Source: Bacteroidales bacterium
Lineage (GTDB): Bacteria > Bacteroidota > Bacteroidia > Bacteroidales > UBA12077
Reading direction: 5' to 3'
Assembly (NCBI GenBank): GCA_019038645.1
Contig: JAHOYT010000001.1
Span: 1-59,797, forward strand
DNA length: 59,797 bases
Position numbers and translations under genes: made by a program. The notes below the pieces were generated by a model. That model saw only the letters and a program-made list of their open reading frames with translations, was not told where the DNA came from and made no database searches. Below, piece by piece: positions 33,896 through 43,373 of this stretch; positions within the stretch are counted from its first letter, which is position 1, and every line of letters starts with the position of its first letter.

Positions 33896-36664
33896 ATGTC
33901 TAAAAACCTCTACTTATTAGATGCTTATGCATTAATTTATCGATCATATTATGCTTTTATAAAAAATCCCCGGCTTAATTCTAAGGGACAAAATACTTCT
34001 GCTATTTATGGTTTTACAAATACCTTAATTGATCTGATTGCAAAAGAAAAACCTACTCATATCGCAGTTGTGTTTGATCCGCCACATCCTACTTTCAGAC
34101 ATGAAATGTATAAGGAATACAAAGCAAACCGGGAAGCCACACCTGAGGATATCAAAAAATCAATCCCAATTATTAAAGAATTAATAGAAGGATTTAAAAT
34201 TCCGGTAATTGAGGTTGCAGGTTACGAAGCTGACGATACAATAGGAACCCTGGCCAAGCTTGCCGAAAAAGAGGGTTTCATAACGTACATGATGACTCCT
34301 GATAAAGATTACGGGCAATTGATTTCGGATAATATTTATATGCTCAAACCAGCTAGAGGAGGCAATGATGCTGAGGTGGTTAACAAACAAAAAATCTGTG
34401 AAAAATATAAAATAAAAGATCCTCTTCAGGTTATAGATATTCTGGGATTAATGGGCGACGCTGCTGATAATATTCCCGGAGCACCCGGTATAGGTGAGAA
34501 AACTGCTATTAAATTAATTGAAGAATATGAAAGCATAGAAAATCTTTATGATCATATTGATGAAATAAAAGGAAAACAAAAAGAAAAACTTGCAGAGAAC
34601 AAAGATCAGGTACTGTTTTCAAAAGAGCTGGTAACTATTAAGCTGGATGTTCCGGTTGCGATCGAGCCTGAGAAATTGATTTTGGAAGAGCCCGATGAAG
34701 AAAAACTAACAAAGTTGTTCGAAGAACTTGAATTTAAAACTACTGCAAGAAGATTGTTTCAAAAAGAAATAACGCCAACTCCAACAACAAGCGTTATGCA
34801 GGGTTCTTTATTCGGTGATGTTGAAATTGAAAAAGCTTCATCCGAATTTAAAGATATATCAAATACGGATCACAATTATACATTGGTCGACACCGCTGAA
34901 AAAAGACAAAACTTAATTCAATCCCTTTCGGAACAAAAAGAATTCTGTTTTGATACAGAAACAACCGGACTCGATACACACACTGCAGAAATTGTTGGTT
35001 TAGCTATTTCTTATAAAAGTTACAACGCCTTTTATGTTCCTTTTCCTCAAAGCAAAGCTGAAGCAAAATTAGTGTTTAATGAATTTAAGCCAGTTTTAGG
35101 AGATCCTACTATTCGCAAAATAGGACAAAATATAAAATATGATATTTCAATTCTTAAGCAATATGATGTTGTGGTACAAGGAGAAATATTCGACACAATG
35201 ATAGCTCATTATCTTTTGCAGCCAGACTTACGTCACAACCTTAATTTTCTGTCGGAACAATATCTTGGATATAAGCCTGTCAGCATAGAGGAGTTAATAG
35301 GCAAAAAAGGAGCAAGGCAGGATTCAATGAGAAATGTGCCTGTGGAAAAAATAAAAGATTATGCCTGTGAAGATGCTGATTTAACGTTTCAATTAAAAGA
35401 AATCTTTGAAAAAGAGCTTGAAAAATCACATCTGGATAATCTTTCAGCAACTATTGAAATGCCATTAATTCCTGTTTTGACCGACATGGAGCAGGCAGGC
35501 GTAAAAGTTGATACTAATGCTTTAAATAATTTTGCAAAAGAACTTAATGGCGAACTAATTAAAATAGAAGAAAAAATTATTGATTATGCAGGAATTCATT
35601 TCAATATTTCATCGCCAAAACAGTTGGGTGAAATCCTTTTTGACAAAATGAAACTCGATCCAAATGCAAAAATGACAAAAACAAAGCAATATTCCACAAG
35701 CGAAGATACTTTGCAAAAACTTGCCGACAAGCACCCGATAATAAACAATGTTCTGGAGTTCAGGTCATTAAAAAAACTCTTATCAACCTATGTTGAGGCT
35801 TTGCCAAAACTTATTAATGAGAAAACAGGAAAAATTCATACATCATACAATCAGGCTGTAGCAGCAACGGGTCGTTTAAGCTCACAAAATCCGAATTTGC
35901 AAAATATTCCTATTCGGGAGGAACGCGGCCGTGAGATTCGGAAAGCCTTCATTCCTTCCGACAATGATCATTTACTTTTAGCGGCTGACTATTCTCAAAT
36001 TGAATTACGATTAATGGCACACATGAGCCAGGACAACAATATGATTGAGGCTTTTAACAAGAATGTAGATATTCATACTTCTACTGCTGCAAAAATTTTC
36101 CACGTGGAAAACATAAATGATGTTACAGGCGATCAGAGACGAAAAGCAAAAACGGCCAATTTTGGCATTATTTACGGCATTTCTGCTTTCGGGTTATCCC
36201 AAAGATTAAGCATTCCAAGAACAGAGGCAAAACAACTCATAGATGAGTATTTTAATGGTTTTCCGAAAGTGAAAGAATATATGGATAAAAGTATTGCTAT
36301 GGCACGGGAAAAAACATACGTGGAAACCATGATGGGCCGTAAAAGAATTTTAGTGGATATTAATTCCCGAAATGCCATAGTTCGTGGATTTGCAGAGCGA
36401 AATGCCATAAATGCACCTATTCAAGGCTCTGCTGCTGATGTTATAAAACTTGCAATGATTGATTTGTTCGATGAATTACAAAAGAAGAAACTCAGGAGCA
36501 AAATGATTCTTCAGGTTCATGATGAATTGGTTTTTGATGTGTATAAGCCTGAACTTGAAGAAATAAAGGAATTAGTAAAAACAAAAATGGAAAATGCGGT
36601 TAAATTATGTATTCCGCTAACCGTTGATATTGGTGTTGGTAAGAACTGGCTGGAGGCACATTAA
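33896..36664 (+). CDS. polA: DNA polymerase I
   Basis: A 922-residue polymerase for repair and Okazaki-fragment processing with all three domains. The 5'-3' exonuclease spans about 1-290 (YEADDTIGTLA, DKDYGQLI, GDAADNIPGAPGIGEKTA). The 3'-5' exonuclease spans about 325-510 with intact acidic residues (FDTETTGLD, GQNIKYDIS, YACEDADLT), so proofreading should be active. The polymerase domain follows, with motif A DYSQIELRLMAH, motif B RRKAKTANFGIIYG and motif C VHDELVFDV. It is transcribed alone. A parS-like palindrome lies within the coding sequence at 36096-36111. Confidence 0.98.
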   Translation: MSKNLYLLDAYALIYRSYYAFIKNPRLNSKGQNTSAIYGFTNTLIDLIAKEKPTHIAVVFDPPHPTFRHEMYKEYKANREATPEDIKKSIPIIKELIEGFKIPVIEVAGYEADDTIGTLAKLAEKEGFITYMMTPDKDYGQLISDNIYMLKPARGGNDAEVVNKQKICEKYKIKDPLQVIDILGLMGDAADNIPGAPGIGEKTAIKLIEEYESIENLYDHIDEIKGKQKEKLAENKDQVLFSKELVTIKLDVPVAIEPEKLILEEPDEEKLTKLFEELEFKTTARRLFQKEITPTPTTSVMQGSLFGDVEIEKASSEFKDISNTDHNYTLVDTAEKRQNLIQSLSEQKEFCFDTETTGLDTHTAEIVGLAISYKSYNAFYVPFPQSKAEAKLVFNEFKPVLGDPTIRKIGQNIKYDISILKQYDVVVQGEIFDTMIAHYLLQPDLRHNLNFLSEQYLGYKPVSIEELIGKKGARQDSMRNVPVEKIKDYACEDADLTFQLKEIFEKELEKSHLDNLSATIEMPLIPVLTDMEQAGVKVDTNALNNFAKELNGELIKIEEKIIDYAGIHFNISSPKQLGEILFDKMKLDPNAKMTKTKQYSTSEDTLQKLADKHPIINNVLEFRSLKKLLSTYVEALPKLINEKTGKIHTSYNQAVAATGRLSSQNPNLQNIPIREERGREIRKAFIPSDNDHLLLAADYSQIELRLMAHMSQDNNMIEAFNKNVDIHTSTAAKIFHVENINDVTGDQRRKAKTANFGIIYGISAFGLSQRLSIPRTEAKQLIDEYFNGFPKVKEYMDKSIAMAREKTYVETMMGRKRILVDINSRNAIVRGFAERNAINAPIQGSAADVIKLAMIDLFDELQKKKLRSKMILQVHDELVFDVYKPELEEIKELVKTKMENAVKLCIPLTVDIGVGKNWLEAH
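36096..36111. other. parS-like palindrome within polA
   Basis: TTTTCCACGTGGAAAA is a perfect 16-bp palindrome with the CCACGTGG core also found at 45028-45077. It differs from the canonical parS sequence mainly in the outer bases (TTTT instead of TGTT), so it is weaker evidence than the pair near mnmG. Confidence 0.35.
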
Positions 36665-36849
36665 ATAGTTTCGGGTTAAAAGTTAAGCGTTCTGAGTTTT
36701 AAATCCCCCTAACCTCTTTTACAAATGGGAGAGTTTTCCGGGGTTTCTCTATTTTCAAAGAAAGTCACAATAGTTCTCCGGAAAAAAGGATTTTGTTTAA
36801 TCAACTCAATCTATGCCAGCAATCGGTAATCACTTTTAAAAAGAAAAAA

Positions 36850-36870
36850 GCCGAAGCAAAATGCTCCGGC
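36850..36870 (-). terminator. Terminator of the S41 peptidase gene
   Basis: GCCGGAGC and GCTTCGGC (minus-strand reading) form an 8-bp stem with one G-T pair around a 5-nt loop, followed by a T-rich run. The remaining intergenic part, 36665-36849, holds a GC-richer stretch near 36703-36775 (with CCCCCTAACCTC and TTTCCGGGG) that looks like a decayed repeat. Confidence 0.75.
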
Positions 36871-36891
36871 CCTAAATTATAGCACACAAAT

Positions 36892-38664
36892 TTAGTTCAT
36901 CATTGATTCGAAAAAGTAATTTTCTGCTTTTTCTTCACTTTCAATATCCGTTTTTGATTCCAGCATACTCATTTTCATCCCTAGCTGTTCTTTATTTTCA
37001 AAATCTGAAGATAAGATTGAGTTATATTTCATCTGATCATTTAAAATTTCAATGGCTTTATGTAGTTGAATATCATCTTTTAAATTTGTTTTTATCTGAC
37101 CATCTTCATAATAATACCTGCCAACTATTTCGTCACGCAAAAACTGAATTATCTCTGACTTGAAACTTTCAAGGTCTTTTTCTTTGTCATTTGAAAGTTT
37201 TTCCCTAAGCTTTTCAAACTCTTCTTTAGCCTGATCGTAATACTTTTCCCGTTTTACAATTTTCTCAAAATCTCTCAATTTCTTTACGCTTTGCGTTTCG
37301 TAAGCAAAGCTATCTTTAATAGCAAACTGAACGAAATTCCTGTAAACTTCATCATTTATATCAAAATCTTCTACAACAGAAATGGTTGGGTTTTCAAATG
37401 CAAACTTTGTAGCGTAATCAAAAATAACATTCTGTGTTATAAGGCTTATTGCCAACTGACTAACCTCTTCCGGTTCAACTTTCACATCAGGGATTATTCC
37501 TCCTCCTCCGTAAACCGTTCTTCCGTTACTGGTTTGGTATTCAATTATTAAAGAATCGGGAATGTGCCCCACACTGCCGTCTTCGTTTCTGTGTGTGTAA
37601 TCAAGTGCCTGGACGCACCTTCCGCTTGGCACATAATATTTAGCAGTAGTGATTTTTAACTGTGATTTGTAACTCAATGGGATTGTAGTCTGAACAAGAC
37701 CTTTTCCAAAAGTACGCTTACCAAGAACAACTGCACGATCCAGATCCTGAAGTGCTCCGGCTACAATTTCTGATGCTGATGCTGATGCGCTGTTAACCAG
37801 AACTACTATCGGAATATCTGTGTCATATGCTGCATCGGTTGTTTTTAGTGTTCTGTTCCATTTTTCAATTTTACCTTTTGTACTTACAATCTCTTCTCCC
37901 TTTTCAACAAATAAATTGCAAATTTTTGGTGCTTCAATAAGTAATCCTCCGGGATTACCTCTAAGATCAAGTACAAGTGAGGTTATGCCATGTTCTGCTT
38001 TTAGTTCACGTAATGCGTTTTTTACATCCCTCGAAACGTCAGGGGTAAATTTTGAAACTCTGATGTATCCAATTCCATCACTAACTACTCCGTAATATGG
38101 AACACTTTTAATCTGAATTTCCTCCCGGATCAGTTCTTTTTCAAATTTTTCATTTGAATATGGTCGCTCAATTAACAGCTTAACTTTTGTTTGTGGAATC
38201 CCTTTTAGCCTTTCACTTACTTCATCAAGACGAAATTCGTTGGTTGGTTTTCCATCAATTTCCACTATTTTGTCACCAGCTTTTAGTCCTGCTTTGTCTG
38301 CTGGAAAATCACGATATGGCTTAGACACAATAGGGTGTTCTCCATTATTTCGTATTAAAGCACCAATTCCTCCATACTGACCTGTAGTCATAAACGTAAA
38401 ATCGTCCATGTCTTTTTCCGGAATGTAAACTGTATAAGGGTCAAGCTTTTTAAGCATTGCCGTAATGCTGTTTTCTACCATTTTTTCCGGATCGGTTTCG
38501 TCTACGTAATAAATGTTAACGTCCCGAAAAAGAGAATAATAAATATCTAAGCTTTTCGCGATTTTAAAGTCATCCCCTTTTTTAAACCCCACAACAAGAA
38601 TAATCGCCATAGCAATAAACGCGATGGATACTACCGCTTTTTTTATATTTTTTTTCAAATTCAT
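36892..38664 (-). CDS. S41 family C-terminal processing peptidase
   Basis: A 590-residue periplasmic serine peptidase of the CtpA/Prc type. An N-terminal membrane anchor or uncleaved signal lies at 10-27. A PDZ domain spans about 85-165 (GIGALIRNNGEHPIV, then AGLKAGDKIVEIDG). The S41 catalytic domain follows at about 185-365, with the Ser in SASASASEIVAGAL and Lys in GKRTFGKGLVQT, a Ser-Lys dyad. The substrate-binding strand is DLRGNPGG. A 200-residue helical C-terminal extension, rich in Lys and Glu, follows. It processes or degrades envelope proteins from the C-terminus. The rnpA gene lies just upstream on the same strand. Confidence 0.93.
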   Translation of the reverse strand: MNLKKNIKKAVVSIAFIAMAIILVVGFKKGDDFKIAKSLDIYYSLFRDVNIYYVDETDPEKMVENSITAMLKKLDPYTVYIPEKDMDDFTFMTTGQYGGIGALIRNNGEHPIVSKPYRDFPADKAGLKAGDKIVEIDGKPTNEFRLDEVSERLKGIPQTKVKLLIERPYSNEKFEKELIREEIQIKSVPYYGVVSDGIGYIRVSKFTPDVSRDVKNALRELKAEHGITSLVLDLRGNPGGLLIEAPKICNLFVEKGEEIVSTKGKIEKWNRTLKTTDAAYDTDIPIVVLVNSASASASEIVAGALQDLDRAVVLGKRTFGKGLVQTTIPLSYKSQLKITTAKYYVPSGRCVQALDYTHRNEDGSVGHIPDSLIIEYQTSNGRTVYGGGGIIPDVKVEPEEVSQLAISLITQNVIFDYATKFAFENPTISVVEDFDINDEVYRNFVQFAIKDSFAYETQSVKKLRDFEKIVKREKYYDQAKEEFEKLREKLSNDKEKDLESFKSEIIQFLRDEIVGRYYYEDGQIKTNLKDDIQLHKAIEILNDQMKYNSILSSDFENKEQLGMKMSMLESKTDIESEEKAENYFFESMMN

Positions 38665-38777
38665 ATTACTGTTTTTCTAATGTCTGTACAAGCTTCATTC
38701 CAATATACAAATCTAATTCATATTTTGTCTGTAAAGCACGAACTAGCTGATTATTAACTTTTTTTAACTTAATCTGT

Positions 38778-39179
38778 TTATTTAAGATTATTACAATCAG
38801 CCAATTTAATTTGCTTTATTAGTTTTTCAATCAACAATTTCATCTCATTTTCTATTACCTGATATTGAATATCTTCTTTGGCTACATATATAACAATAAA
38901 ATATACATTTTGATTAGTTTTAGCCAGATAATCATGTAGTGACTGTTTGTTTTTTCGGTATGCCTCCCTTAATTTTCTTTTTATATGGTTTCTGTCAACA
39001 GCTCTTTTATAGTTTCGTTTTGAAACACTTACAGCTATTTTTGCCAGGTACTCATGCTCTTTATTTTCCGAAATACCAAACAATAATTTAAGCGGAAAAT
39101 GATTAATCACATTACCATTTGTAAACAGATATTCTATTGATTTACGGCTTTTTAATCGCTCTTCTTTTTCAGACAACAT
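38778..39179 (-). CDS. rnpA: Ribonuclease P protein component
   Basis: A basic protein of 133 residues from the chosen ATG at 39179; the extension to 39242 is hydrophobic and not part of the family. It assists the RNase P RNA in maturing tRNA 5' ends. The signature RNR-like helix is present as KRAVDRNHIKRKLREAYR, and the opening LKSRKSIEYLFTNG fits RnpA. In many bacteria rnpA sits in the rpmH-rnpA-dnaA origin cluster, but here it lies between hemD and the S41 peptidase. Confidence 0.92.
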   Translation of the reverse strand: MLSEKEERLKSRKSIEYLFTNGNVINHFPLKLLFGISENKEHEYLAKIAVSVSKRNYKRAVDRNHIKRKLREAYRKNKQSLHDYLAKTNQNVYFIVIYVAKEDIQYQVIENEMKLLIEKLIKQIKLADCNNLK

Positions 39180-39286
39180 ATTCAAAAATAATCTATTCGC
39201 TAACTTATACCAAATTAACATCGAAATGGCAGATAGAACCAATTTCTTTTTTAGTTAATCCTTACTACCTAAAATATAAACACAAA

Positions 39287-39313
39287 AATAGGGAAAGCAT
39301 TGCCTTCCCTATT
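39287..39313. terminator. Hairpin between rnpA and hemD
   Basis: AATAGGGAA (39287-39295) and TTCCCTATT (39305-39313) form a 9-bp stem, with GC/GC pairing inside, just after the hemD stop on the minus strand. The T run is short, so it may be a partial terminator. Confidence 0.65.
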
Positions 39314-39334
39314 ATATAAAATGAATTATTGCTT

Positions 39335-40087
39335 TTATTTTTTTGCTTTCCCGTTTGCCACAACAAACTGATCAATGGCCATTGTCATGGATGGGGCTTC
39401 TTTTGTGGGCGCTTTTACGTTAACTGTTAAGCCGGCATCTTTAACAGCTTTAGCTGTTTTTGGACCAAAAGTAGCGATCTGTGTATTGTTTTGCTTAAAA
39501 TCAGGAAAGTTCTCCATTAAAGATTTTATTCCCGATGGGCTGTAGAAAACAAGCATGTCGTAATTTACGTTAGACAGATCTGATAAGTCAGCGCTAACAG
39601 TTTTGTACATTATTGTCTTAGTATATTTTATTTTAGCCTGTTCCAGTTTCTTTGGGATTTCTTCTTTGTGTGTGTCAGATAGCGGAACCAGAAATTTTTC
39701 GTCTTTATGCTTCTTTATTGTCTCCATTAAATCAGCAAAAGTTCCTTTTCCATAAAAGATTTTACGTTTACGATAAACTATGTACTTCTGTAAATAAAAC
39801 GCCGTTGCTTCAGAGATACAAAAATATTTCATTGTATCCGGAATTGACAATCTTAACTCCTCAGAAATTCTAAAATAATTATCAACTGCAGTTCTACTGG
39901 TAAACACAACACCCGAATGAGCAAGAATATCAATTCTTTCTTGTCTGAATTCTTTCACCGGAATGCCCTCCACCTGAATAAATGGTCTGAAATCTATTTT
40001 CAGGTTATTCTTCTCTGCTAAATCTGAATATGGTGATTTATCGTTATTTGGCTTTGGTTGTGATACTAAAATCTTCTTTATTTTCAT
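39335..40087 (-). CDS. hemD: Uroporphyrinogen-III synthase
   Basis: A 250-residue cytoplasmic enzyme that closes hydroxymethylbilane to uroporphyrinogen III in haem and corrinoid synthesis. The family is weakly conserved. The visible supports are the two-lobe pattern, VVFTSRTAVDNYFRI in the first lobe, and YDMLVFYSPSGIKSLMENF followed by IATFGPKTAKAVKDAGL in the second. The C-terminus ends in a Lys-rich tail. It follows the DUF4271 gene by 46 nt, a gene pair common in Bacteroidota, and precedes rnpA. Confidence 0.85.
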   Translation of the reverse strand: MKIKKILVSQPKPNNDKSPYSDLAEKNNLKIDFRPFIQVEGIPVKEFRQERIDILAHSGVVFTSRTAVDNYFRISEELRLSIPDTMKYFCISEATAFYLQKYIVYRKRKIFYGKGTFADLMETIKKHKDEKFLVPLSDTHKEEIPKKLEQAKIKYTKTIMYKTVSADLSDLSNVNYDMLVFYSPSGIKSLMENFPDFKQNNTQIATFGPKTAKAVKDAGLTVNVKAPTKEAPSMTMAIDQFVVANGKAKK

Positions 40088-40133
40088 GTATACTTATTTG
40101 AATTTACTTCTACAAATGTTTTAAAAACCCCTA

Positions 40134-41285
40134 CTATTCCACATATAATAACACTTTGTAAACAATCAAAAAGGGTGAAAATTCGAAAGCACAAAGATAC
40201 AAAATCATATAGAATATAGAAACATTCTTTCTAATAATTATTTGAACTGCCCTGATAGTCTGGAGTAAATACAACAAACCAGAAGCTATAATACCTGTAT
40301 AAATAATGAAGCTAATATACTCGTAAGACAAAAACTGAAGTGCTATAATTACCGGAAATATAAGCAATCCGTTGTTTTTTGTGAAAATATTTACATTATG
40401 AAAATATTCTGAAAAAACTTTTTGTTTTAAAAATACCGTTCCAACAAAAAAGGATGAGGCAGCCCTGAAAATATACAAGGTTAGTATCGAAAACAAAACA
40501 ATAAAATATAGTGTATAATCTTCTGTTCCGTTAAGTTTTAAATCAAAAAAATGTCTGATTTGAATTGTAAAAACCGAGATATTGCTAATAAACAATAAAT
40601 TAATAATAAACGATGCCCTAACCATTAATGAGTTTTTTTCACGGTACATCGTATTTGATTCCTGAACACTTATTACTGATTTTATTAGCGATGTAAGATA
40701 TTTTTTATTGAAAAGCCTTACCCATCCAAGTAGCAGGAATGACCCAATTAACAAAATTGTTATCCAGTCAAATTGTATTCTTCCTGAAATATATTTAGGT
40801 TTTATTTCTTTTTCGTTCTGTACTACTGAAGTCACTGACTCCATTTGCTCAATAAATACATCCTGCTTTACCTTTTTTACAACAGGCTTTGTATTATTAA
40901 TGTTATATAAAAAATTTTGCTGAAACGGATCATTGGTTAACTTTTCCTTTAGCGGAAAACCCGCTATTCCAAATTGCTTATAAAGCAACTCTGTTGTATC
41001 TGTTTTTCTGCGGTATATTTGTCTTTGAATTGCACTTTCCTCCTGAAGTTGTAACTCTATTTGCCTGTCACGCTCTTCACTTCGCCGGAGTATAGAATCT
41101 ATTGCACTTAAATCCAGTTCTCTTTTTGGACGGGCTCTTACAGAATCCGTTTGAGGAATATCTTTTGGAATATTAATTGTGTCGTTTCTTTGAACAGAAA
41201 CCGAATTTGAAATAACAGTGTCTTGTGATTCAGAATATTTTTCGACGGCAGAATAAAAATCAATCACGTTATTTCTTACAGGCAT
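40134..41285 (-). CDS. DUF4271 membrane protein
   Basis: A 383-residue protein, counted from the ATG at 41285. A promoter box overlaps the further upstream TTG at 41315, so the shorter form is preferred. The first 150 residues are soluble, charged and rich in Gln and Arg (IDSILRRSEERDRQIELQLQEE). The C-terminal 230 residues hold about six membrane helices, the DUF4271 domain (DWITILLIGSFLLLGWVRLF). Function is unknown, but the gene is conserved in Bacteroidota beside hemD. It is probably co-transcribed with hemD. Confidence 0.83.
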   Translation of the reverse strand: MPVRNNVIDFYSAVEKYSESQDTVISNSVSVQRNDTINIPKDIPQTDSVRARPKRELDLSAIDSILRRSEERDRQIELQLQEESAIQRQIYRRKTDTTELLYKQFGIAGFPLKEKLTNDPFQQNFLYNINNTKPVVKKVKQDVFIEQMESVTSVVQNEKEIKPKYISGRIQFDWITILLIGSFLLLGWVRLFNKKYLTSLIKSVISVQESNTMYREKNSLMVRASFIINLLFISNISVFTIQIRHFFDLKLNGTEDYTLYFIVLFSILTLYIFRAASSFFVGTVFLKQKVFSEYFHNVNIFTKNNGLLIFPVIIALQFLSYEYISFIIYTGIIASGLLYLLQTIRAVQIIIRKNVSIFYMILYLCAFEFSPFLIVYKVLLYVE

Positions 41286-41312
41286 ACTCACATTCCTTTT
41301 ACAAATTCGATG

Positions 41313-41320
41313 CAAAGATA
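41313..41320 (-). promoter_or_regulatory. TAnnTTTG -7 box before DUF4271 gene
   Basis: On the minus strand the sequence reads TATCTTTG, 27 nt upstream of the ATG at 41285. It makes the TTG at 41315 unlikely as a start. The rest of the 282-nt gap up to uvrC is AT-rich and shows nothing else. Confidence 0.6.
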
Positions 41321-41567
41321 ATTGAATTAATAATACCTGATTCTTTAAAAAGTTATTTTTAGACTATTACCAACTAATCCCTTTAATAAATCAAATAACA
41401 CTGTACTATAACTGTTGCAAGTTCAAATACTTAATTCTGATGACGTTTATTTCAAATATCCAGTGTCATTATTTATTGTTAATCTGTAATTTAGATAAAT
41501 TTACTTAATGTACAAATTAAAATATAAATGACAACATGCAGACGATACGAAAACAAGCACAACACGC

Positions 41568-43373
41568 TTACTTACTGCCGGTTAGATATTCAAACAGTAA
41601 TTTTGCCTTTGAATTACCTATTTCGCTCGAAATTTCATCAATAGTAACTGATCGTATTTTTTTTATGGTTTTAAATTTAGTTAATAAAACGTCAATAGTT
41701 TTTGGCCCGATTCCCGGAATATTATCAAGTTCGCTTCTTATAAAATTACCTGACCTTTTGTTCCGGTGAAATTTAATTCCGAACCGATGTGCCTCGTTTC
41801 TGATGTGTTGAATAACTTTAAGTGATTCTGAGCTTTTATCAAGATAAAGGGGTGTCGGATCGCCAGGGTAAAAAATCTCTTCGAGTCGTTTTGCAATTCC
41901 TATAATTGTTACATTTTCTTTTATCCCAAGTTTTTCCAGACTCTTTAAGGCTGAATTTAGTTGTCCTTTTCCTCCGTCAATAACAATAACTTGTGGCAGG
42001 CTTTTGTTTTCTTCTATTAATCGTTTGTATCTTCTGTACACAACCTCTTCCATTGATGCATAATCATCAGGTCCTTCAACTGTTTTTATATTGTAATGTC
42101 TGTATTCTTTTATGGCAGGCTTAGCTCCTCTGAATACAACGCAGGAAGCAACCGGGTTTGTTCCCTGAATATTTGAATTATCAAAACATTCAATATGTTG
42201 CGGTAGTACAGATAAATTTAGATCTTTCTTTAGAATCTCCAGTATCCTTTTCCCGGAATGTTTTTCTTTTTTCTTTTCATTCCTTTTTTGTTTCTCGAGT
42301 CGATAATATTTCAGATTCCTTTCAGATAATTCTAACAATGATTTTTTTTCACCCCGAAATGGAACTGTGATTTTAATATTTCCCAGTTCTATTTCAATAG
42401 GTGTAATCATTTCTTTTGCAGTACTACCAAGCCTTTCACGAATCTCAACAATTGCCAATAATAGCAAGTCATGCAAACTCTCATCAAGTTTCTTTTTTAA
42501 TTCAACCGTGTGCGCCTGAACAATCCGTCCTTCTACAACTTTTAAGAAATTAACATATGCAAAATTATTGTCGTCTAATATGTTAAACACATCAACATTG
42601 TTTAAGGCCGGACTCACAATTGTTGATTTACTTTTATATTTTTCCAGCGTAGCAATTTTTTCTTTTATTAACTGTGCCTTCTCAAAATCAAACTCTTCAG
42701 AATGCTGAGTCATTAAGTCAATTAAATATGTAATAACCTCCTGAATGTTTCCTTTTAATATATTGTGAATATGGTCAATTGAATTGTTATACTCTTTTTC
42801 TGCTTGCAGACCAATACATGGTGCAAGACAATTCCCTATATGATATTCGAGGCATGGCTTGTATTTATTTTTGCTAATGTTTTCCTGTGAAAGATTTAAA
42901 TTGCAATTTCGCAAAGGATAAAGCTGACGAATTAAATCCAGTAATATTTTAACCATATGAACAGAGGTGTAAGGGCCAAAATATTTTGATCCGTCGTTTA
43001 TCACATTTCTGGTATAAAAAATTCTTGGGAAATTTTCATTTTTAATACAAATCCAGGGATATGTTTTATCATCCTTTAACATTACATTATAACGCGGATG
43101 ATACTTTTTAATCAGATTGTTTTCGAGCAACAATGCATCCGATTCGGTACGGACAACAATATATTCAATACGATTAATTTTACTTACAAGGACCTTTAAC
43201 TTGTTATTTTCGAAGTGATCTTTATTAAAATAAGACGAAACTCTTTTTTTGAGATTTTTCGCCTTACCAATATAAATAATTTCGTTTAACGAATTAAAAA
43301 ACTGATAAACTCCCGGACTATCGGGAAGTACAGAAAGCACAGGTCTGAATTTTTCTTTCTGGTTTTCTTTCAT
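41568..43373 (-). CDS. uvrC: UvrABC excinuclease subunit C
   Basis: A 601-residue nucleotide-excision repair nuclease. The GIY-YIG domain is at the N-terminus (PGVYQFFNSLNEIIYIGKAKNLKKRVSSYF) and makes the 3' incision. A UvrB-binding UVR motif follows (FEKAQLIKEKIATLE, about 220-235). The RNase H-like endonuclease domain with IECFDNSNIQGTNPVASCVVF and VIDGGKGQLN makes the 5' incision. A C-terminal helix-hairpin-helix pair (LDNIPGIGPKTIDVLL) binds DNA. Its ATG overlaps the stop of ade by one base. Confidence 0.97.
   Translation of the reverse strand: MKENQKEKFRPVLSVLPDSPGVYQFFNSLNEIIYIGKAKNLKKRVSSYFNKDHFENNKLKVLVSKINRIEYIVVRTESDALLLENNLIKKYHPRYNVMLKDDKTYPWICIKNENFPRIFYTRNVINDGSKYFGPYTSVHMVKILLDLIRQLYPLRNCNLNLSQENISKNKYKPCLEYHIGNCLAPCIGLQAEKEYNNSIDHIHNILKGNIQEVITYLIDLMTQHSEEFDFEKAQLIKEKIATLEKYKSKSTIVSPALNNVDVFNILDDNNFAYVNFLKVVEGRIVQAHTVELKKKLDESLHDLLLLAIVEIRERLGSTAKEMITPIEIELGNIKITVPFRGEKKSLLELSERNLKYYRLEKQKRNEKKKEKHSGKRILEILKKDLNLSVLPQHIECFDNSNIQGTNPVASCVVFRGAKPAIKEYRHYNIKTVEGPDDYASMEEVVYRRYKRLIEENKSLPQVIVIDGGKGQLNSALKSLEKLGIKENVTIIGIAKRLEEIFYPGDPTPLYLDKSSESLKVIQHIRNEAHRFGIKFHRNKRSGNFIRSELDNIPGIGPKTIDVLLTKFKTIKKIRSVTIDEISSEIGNSKAKLLFEYLTGSK

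Noticed and set aside
36703-36775. GC-richer stretch after polA as a repeat element
   Set aside because: Short complementary pieces are present but do not form a clear hairpin, and no second copy is seen in the window.
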